This document shows positions 31,601-35,867 of a DNA stretch of 35,867 bases, one piece after another. The position numbers were made by a program, and so were the translations under genes. The notes beneath the pieces were generated by a model. That model saw only the letters and a list, made by a program, of their open reading frames with translations. It made no database searches and was not told the origin of the DNA. Numbering within the stretch: position 1 is the first letter of the stretch; every line of letters begins with the position of its first letter. Source of the stretch: Gammaproteobacteria bacterium (GTDB lineage: Bacteria > Pseudomonadota > Gammaproteobacteria > Steroidobacterales > Steroidobacteraceae); contig SHZN01000005.1 in the NCBI GenBank assembly GCA_009692245.1, positions 1 through 35,867 of the forward strand. Reading direction: 5' to 3'.

Positions 31601-32878
31601 ATGAACAGGAAACTCCAGGCTGTCCGTGGCATGAATGACTTGCTCGCGGACCAGCTGCCCTGGTGGCAGCTGGTGGAGCAGAGCGCGCGCGAACTCTTTG
31701 CGGACTATGGCTATCAGGAATTCCGCGTCCCGCTGGTCGAGCACACGGAACTGTTCCAGCGCTCGATCGGCGAGCACACCGACATCGTCGAGAAAGAGAT
31801 GTACAGCTTCGAGGACCGCGGTGGCGACAGCCTGAGCCTGCGTCCCGAAGCGACCGCCGGCCTGGTGCGCGCGGCAATCGAGCACGGCCTGCTGCACAAC
31901 CAGAAGCAGAGACTATGGACGTCGGGGCCGATGTTCCGGCACGAGAGACCCCAGCAAGGCAGGTACCGCCAGTTTCACCAGATTGATTGCGAGGCCTTTG
32001 GATTTGAAGGCCCTGACGTCGATGTCGAGGTAATCCAGATTTCGGCGCGCCTGTGGCGGAAGCTCGGCATCACCGACGTGCGCCTGCATGTCAATTCGCT
32101 CGGCACACCGGAATCGCGCCGGCAATACCGCGCGCTGCTGGTGACCTACTTCGAGCGCCACCGGACCGGGCTCGATGCCGAAAGCCTGCGCCGTCTCGAG
32201 TCTAATCCGATGCGGATCCTCGATTCGAAGAACCCTGCGATGAAGGAAATCATCGCCGGCGCTCCCGTGCTGACCGATCATCTCGACCTGGCCTCGCGCG
32301 AGCATTTTGACCGTTTCCGCGACCTGCTCGGTGCTTGCGGAATTTCTTACGAGGTGGATCCGCGGCTGGTCCGCGGCCTCGATTACTACACGCGCACCGT
32401 CTTTGAATGGACAACGACTGCACTCGGCACCCAGGATGCCGTATGTTCCGGCGGCCGCTATGATGGCCTAGTCGCGCAACTGGGCGGCGACCAGACACCC
32501 GCGATTGGCTGGGCGCTCGGCATCGAGCGAATCGTTGCCATGCTGCAGGCTGCTGGAACGGCGGCAAGAGCCGCTGTGCCTGCTGTCTACCTGGTGCTGT
32601 CGGGTGATCGCGCACAGCGCGCCGGGCTCGCAATCGCCGAGCGCCTGCGCGATGCCCTGCCGGGTGCCGGTGTCCACGCCAATATGGGTGGCGGAAGCCT
32701 GAAGTCGCAGATGAAGCGCGCGGACAAGAGCGGCGCTTCGCTTGCGCTGATCATTGGCGACGATGAGATGGCGCGTGGTGTTGCGGCGGTCAGGGTGCTG
32801 CGCGGCGATGCCAGCCAGCAGGACTGTCCGTGGGATGAGCTGCCCGGGCACATTGCGTCAGTGCTTGGCCGCATTTGA
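31601..32878 (+). CDS. hisS: histidine-tRNA ligase
   Basis: Class II aminoacyl-tRNA synthetase for histidine. The 425 residues show RGMNDLLADQLPWW at the start, motif 2 MFRHERPQQGRYRQFHQ, the histidine-binding RGLDYYTRTVFEW, motif 3 AIGWALGIERIVAM and the anticodon-binding domain (about 325-425) with MGGGSLKSQMKRADKSGA. The start ATG 31601 is four bases after the RodZ-like stop. In E. coli ispG sits immediately before hisS; here it does not. Confidence 0.97.
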   Translation: MNRKLQAVRGMNDLLADQLPWWQLVEQSARELFADYGYQEFRVPLVEHTELFQRSIGEHTDIVEKEMYSFEDRGGDSLSLRPEATAGLVRAAIEHGLLHNQKQRLWTSGPMFRHERPQQGRYRQFHQIDCEAFGFEGPDVDVEVIQISARLWRKLGITDVRLHVNSLGTPESRRQYRALLVTYFERHRTGLDAESLRRLESNPMRILDSKNPAMKEIIAGAPVLTDHLDLASREHFDRFRDLLGACGISYEVDPRLVRGLDYYTRTVFEWTTTALGTQDAVCSGGRYDGLVAQLGGDQTPAIGWALGIERIVAMLQAAGTAARAAVPAVYLVLSGDRAQRAGLAIAERLRDALPGAGVHANMGGGSLKSQMKRADKSGASLALIIGDDEMARGVAAVRVLRGDASQQDCPWDELPGHIASVLGRI

Positions 32879-32893
32879 CTTCGAGGAGTGACG

Positions 32894-33556
32894 ATGGTCG
32901 ATGAGTATCTGTCGGAACGCGAGCAGGCTGCACAGCTCAGGCACTGGCTGCGCGAGAACTGGCTCTGGCTCGTGACCGGTGTTGTGCTGGGTCTCAGCAT
33001 CGTGTTTGGTTACCGCTGGTGGAACGCGCATCAGGCTGCGCGGTCCCAGGAAGCAGAGCAGCAATTTTCCGCGATGCTGGATGCGCTCGGCCGCAATCAG
33101 CGCGATGAGGGCCTGCAGATAGCCGGAAAGATCACCGCTGAATACGACGACACACCCTATGCCGACCAGACTCAGCTGGTGCTCGCAAGACTCGACATTG
33201 AAGCAGGCGAGTTTGACAAGGCGGCGGCGACGCTAAGGCAGGTCATGGATTCGACGCGCGATCCGGACCTGGCGCTGGTCGCGAGACTGAGGCTCGCGCG
33301 CGTGCAGCTCGCGAAGGGAAACTATGACGATGCCCTCGCGACACTCGAGGCCGTCGATAATGCTGCGGTCGCCGCGCGTGTCGCTGAATTGCGCGGCGAC
33401 GTCATGGTGGCGCGCGGAAAGCCGGCGGATGCGCTACTGGCCTATCGGCAGGCCCAGTCGGCGGCGGAAGAGGGCAAGAGCGCCGACGGCCTGGTCGACC
33501 AGGAACTGTTGCGGCTGAAGATCGACGAACTGTCCGCGGCGACCGCGGCTGAATGA
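32894..33556 (+). CDS. yfgM: YfgM-type tetratricopeptide membrane protein
   Basis: An ancillary SecYEG-associated protein of 220 residues that works with periplasmic chaperones. A cytoplasmic N-terminus (VDEYLSEREQAAQLRHWLRE) precedes a membrane helix (WLWLVTGVVLGLSIVFGYRW) and a periplasmic TPR-like domain (NYDDALATLEAVDNAAVAAR, ALLAYRQAQSAAEEG). I start at ATG 32894 (MVDEYLSEREQ), with GAGGAG eight bases upstream, rather than at GTG 32888. Its place between hisS and bamB is conserved in gammaproteobacteria. Confidence 0.92.
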   Translation: MVDEYLSEREQAAQLRHWLRENWLWLVTGVVLGLSIVFGYRWWNAHQAARSQEAEQQFSAMLDALGRNQRDEGLQIAGKITAEYDDTPYADQTQLVLARLDIEAGEFDKAAATLRQVMDSTRDPDLALVARLRLARVQLAKGNYDDALATLEAVDNAAVAARVAELRGDVMVARGKPADALLAYRQAQSAAEEGKSADGLVDQELLRLKIDELSAATAAE

Positions 33557-33565
33557 GGAATGCGG

Positions 33566-34714
33566 ATGAAGAGAATGGCCTGGCTGCTGGCACTTGCGTT
33601 TAGCTTGATCGCCTGCAGCAAAGAAAAAGACCTGGAGCCGCCGGCCGAGCTCGTGGATTTCAGCGTCAAGTTGAAGCCCACTCATCTATGGAGCACCGGG
33701 ACCAAGGGCGGCGATGAGGTACTGCGCCTGGGACTTGGCCCGGTCATCGTGGATGACCGCGTCTACGTCGCGGGTCATGGCGGCGATGTCCAGGCGCTGG
33801 AACTCGGCAGCGGTCGCAGCCTGTGGAATACGAAGACCGATCTCGACCTGAGCGGTGGACCAGCCTATGGCGAAGGCCTGGTGGTCGCCGGAACCAATAG
33901 TGGCCAGGTGCTGGCACTGGATGCCACGAGCGGGGCGGAGCGCTGGCGGATCGCAGTCAGCGGCGAAGTTTTGTCGGCTCCGGCCATCGGCGCAGGTCTC
34001 GTGATCGTCCACACGGTGGATGGCAAGTTGAGGGCGCTGCGCATCGCCGATGGCACCGAGGCCTGGAGCTACGAACAGCCCGTGCCGCGGCTGACATTGC
34101 GCGGCAATGGTCCGCCGATCATCAGTGGCGACATGGTGCTGTCGGGCTTCGACAACGGCAAGGTCGTGGCACTCGCGCTCTTGACCGGTGACCTGCTGTG
34201 GACCGCGACTGTCGCACCGTCCCGCGGCCGAACCGAGATCGAGCGGCTCGCCGACATCGATTCGGCGCTTCGGGTCGTTGACAAGGATGTCTTCGTCGTC
34301 GGCTACCAGGGGCGTGTGGCGATGCTTTCGCTCGAGTCCGGCCAGATCTGGTGGGGACGGGATATGTCGAGCTACCGCGGCATGGCCACCGACGCCGAAA
34401 ACCTGTACGTGACGACGGCCGATAGTACGGTTGTCGCAATGCGCCGCCGCGATGGCACGGAACTGTGGCGCCAGGCCCAGCTCCTGCACCGCGCGCTGAC
34501 GGCGCCTGCGATCCAGGGTGACACGGTGGTGGTCGCCGACTTCGAAGGCTACCTGCACTGGCTCGATGCGGCCACGGGCGAAATTCTCGGCCGCGCAAAG
34601 CTCGGCGGTGGGCGCATCAGCAATTCACCGGTGAGCGCCGGCGAGCTGTTGCTGGTGCAGGGCGATTCCGGCGAGGTCCAGGCTTATCGCGCGCGGCCGC
34701 GCACCGCCGGGTAA
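33566..34714 (+). CDS. bamB: outer-membrane protein assembly lipoprotein BamB
   Basis: Beta-propeller lipoprotein of the BAM complex that inserts outer-membrane proteins. The 382 residues begin MKRMAWLLALAFSLIACSKE, a signal peptide with lipobox LIAC. An eight-blade propeller of PQQ-like repeats follows, with recurring patterns such as GDVQALELGSGRSLWNTKTD and GQVLALDATSGAERWRIAVS, each ending in W. ATG 33566 is chosen over 33560 because GAGGAA is correctly spaced for it. It lies directly between yfgM and der, as in E. coli. Confidence 0.94.
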   Translation: MKRMAWLLALAFSLIACSKEKDLEPPAELVDFSVKLKPTHLWSTGTKGGDEVLRLGLGPVIVDDRVYVAGHGGDVQALELGSGRSLWNTKTDLDLSGGPAYGEGLVVAGTNSGQVLALDATSGAERWRIAVSGEVLSAPAIGAGLVIVHTVDGKLRALRIADGTEAWSYEQPVPRLTLRGNGPPIISGDMVLSGFDNGKVVALALLTGDLLWTATVAPSRGRTEIERLADIDSALRVVDKDVFVVGYQGRVAMLSLESGQIWWGRDMSSYRGMATDAENLYVTTADSTVVAMRRRDGTELWRQAQLLHRALTAPAIQGDTVVVADFEGYLHWLDAATGEILGRAKLGGGRISNSPVSAGELLLVQGDSGEVQAYRARPRTAG

Positions 34715-34737
34715 GCGGCTGTCCGGGATCCTGAGTC

Positions 34738-35867
34738 ATGTTGCCCGTCGTCGCGCTGGTGGGCCGGCCCAATGTCGGCAAGTCCACGCTGTTCAATGCG
34801 CTGACCGGGACCAGTGACGCGCTGGTCTCGGATGTGCCGGGTCTGACGCGGGACCGCAAGTACGGCTACGGCCGCCAAGGTTTGCATCGTTTCATCGTGG
34901 TCGACACCGGCGGGCTCGTGGAATCGCCGCGCGGTATCGAGCAACTGATGGCGCAGCAGACCCAGCGCGCGATCGATGAGGCTGACCGGGTCGTGTTCCT
35001 CGTCGATGGGCAGTCGGGAATCGAACCCTCCGATCGATTTGTCGCCGATGTCCTGCGCAAGAGCGGCAAGCCGGTGACGATTGCCGTCAATAAATGCGAG
35101 GGACGCGATTCGGACGTCGCCGTATCTGACTTTCACGGCCTCGGTCTCGGCGAGCCCCAGTCCTTGTCGGCGGCGCATCGCCAGGGCATCGACGAACTGA
35201 TTGATCATGCGCTTGCGGGTATCGCGCCGCCTGCCGAGGACGCAGTGGAAGATGCCGCTCGCGCGACCCGGGTCTGCGTTGTCGGTCGCCCGAATGTCGG
35301 CAAGTCCACACTGATCAACCGCCTGCTGGGCGAGGAGCGGATGATTGCCACGGACCAGCCGGGCACGACCCGCGACACCGTGCATGTGCCATTCGAGCGT
35401 GATGGGCAGGCCTACGTCCTGATCGACACCGCCGGCGTCCGGCGTCGCGCACGCGTCGAGGAACAGCTTGAAAAATGGAGTGTGATCAAGACGTTGCAGG
35501 CGATTGACGACGCAAATGTCGTCATCGGTGTGCTGGATGCGCAGGAGACCGTGGCCGAACAAGACGCAACACTCCTCGGCATCGTCGCCGAGCGCGGACG
35601 CGCGATGGTGATCGCGGTCAACAAGTGGGATCACGTCACGCAGGAGCATCGCGACGAGATCCGCTCGCAAATTGCATTGCGGTTGCGCTTCCTGGATTTC
35701 GCGCCAGTCCATTTCATCTCCGCGCTGCACGGCAGTGGCGTCGGCGAAATGATGCAGTCGGTGCGCGAGGCGCACGCCGCGGCCATGCGGGCCATGCCGA
35801 CGCCGGAACTGACGCGCGTGCTCGAAGCAGCGATCCGGCAGCACCAGCCGCCATTGGTGCGTGGGCG
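34738..35867 (+). CDS. der: GTPase Der (EngA), C-terminal end outside window
   Basis: Ribosome-assembly GTPase with two G domains in tandem. Domain 1 has ALVGRPNVGKSTLFNAL, the G3 motif DTGG and a G4 motif reading NKCEG, where the consensus NKXD Asp is Glu. Domain 2 (from about residue 178) has VVGRPNVGKSTLINRL, DTAGVRRRARVEEQLEKWSV and the canonical NKWD. About 376 residues are in view, and the KH-like C-terminal domain has just begun (LTRVLEAAIRQHQPPLVRG). Starts at ATG 34738, 24 bases after bamB. Confidence 0.95.
   Translation, partial: MLPVVALVGRPNVGKSTLFNALTGTSDALVSDVPGLTRDRKYGYGRQGLHRFIVVDTGGLVESPRGIEQLMAQQTQRAIDEADRVVFLVDGQSGIEPSDRFVADVLRKSGKPVTIAVNKCEGRDSDVAVSDFHGLGLGEPQSLSAAHRQGIDELIDHALAGIAPPAEDAVEDAARATRVCVVGRPNVGKSTLINRLLGEERMIATDQPGTTRDTVHVPFERDGQAYVLIDTAGVRRRARVEEQLEKWSVIKTLQAIDDANVVIGVLDAQETVAEQDATLLGIVAERGRAMVIAVNKWDHVTQEHRDEIRSQIALRLRFLDFAPVHFISALHGSGVGEMMQSVREAHAAAMRAMPTPELTRVLEAAIRQHQPPLVRG

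Overview
The window is GC-rich, densely packed bacterial chromosome carrying gammaproteobacterial gene clusters: queA-tgt-yajC-secD-secF, xerD-dsbC, trmJ beside suhB, and rlmN-pilF-rodZ-hisS-yfgM-bamB-der. Branched-chain acyl-CoA genes, a fused isobutyryl-CoA mutase and an Azotobacter-type FdxA suggest an environmental aerobic gammaproteobacterium, perhaps of the Nevskiales/Steroidobacter/Xanthomonadales group. That placement is inference from gene content only.

Bases 1-7010 hold acyl-CoA metabolism: an isovaleryl-CoA dehydrogenase (cut by the window edge), a divergent GntR/FadR-type regulator with a palindromic operator between them, a thiolase, a short MerR-HTH/receiver protein, and icmF, whose last 67 codons are in another frame because one A appears to be missing. 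Bases 7013-10733 hold plsC, xerD, dsbC, fdxA, a zinc-ribbon NUDIX hydrolase and tRNA-Leu(CAA). Bases 10774-12822 are an ECF sigma factor, a probable membrane anti-sigma factor and a double-PDZ periplasmic protein. Bases 12856-14984 are queA and tgt; a perfect 30-bp palindrome is centred on the queA start codon.

Between tgt and its usual partners yajC-secD-secF sits a 4.5-kb antisense gene for a roughly 1500-residue secreted protein. It joins a copper-radical (galactose-oxidase-like) oxidase, Ig-like and PKD domains, a YVTN beta-propeller, a di-heme cytochrome c peroxidase/MauG-like module and a PA14 domain. The segment is bracketed by an imperfect 62-bp direct repeat (35 of the last 36 bases identical) that includes the 3' end of tgt. 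A perfect TGTGA-N6-TCACA (CRP/Vfr-type) site lies upstream, about where a class II activator would bind. This is the most unusual locus in the window.

Bases 19800-25179 carry yajC-secD-secF, a TerC-family membrane protein and an APC amino-acid permease. Bases 25253-28784 carry suhB and, divergently, trmJ, a cysteine desulfurase, an IscU-like protein that keeps only one of the three scaffold cysteines, and an IscA-type carrier. Bases 28890 to the end carry ndk and the rlmN...der block; ispG, often found in that block, is absent.
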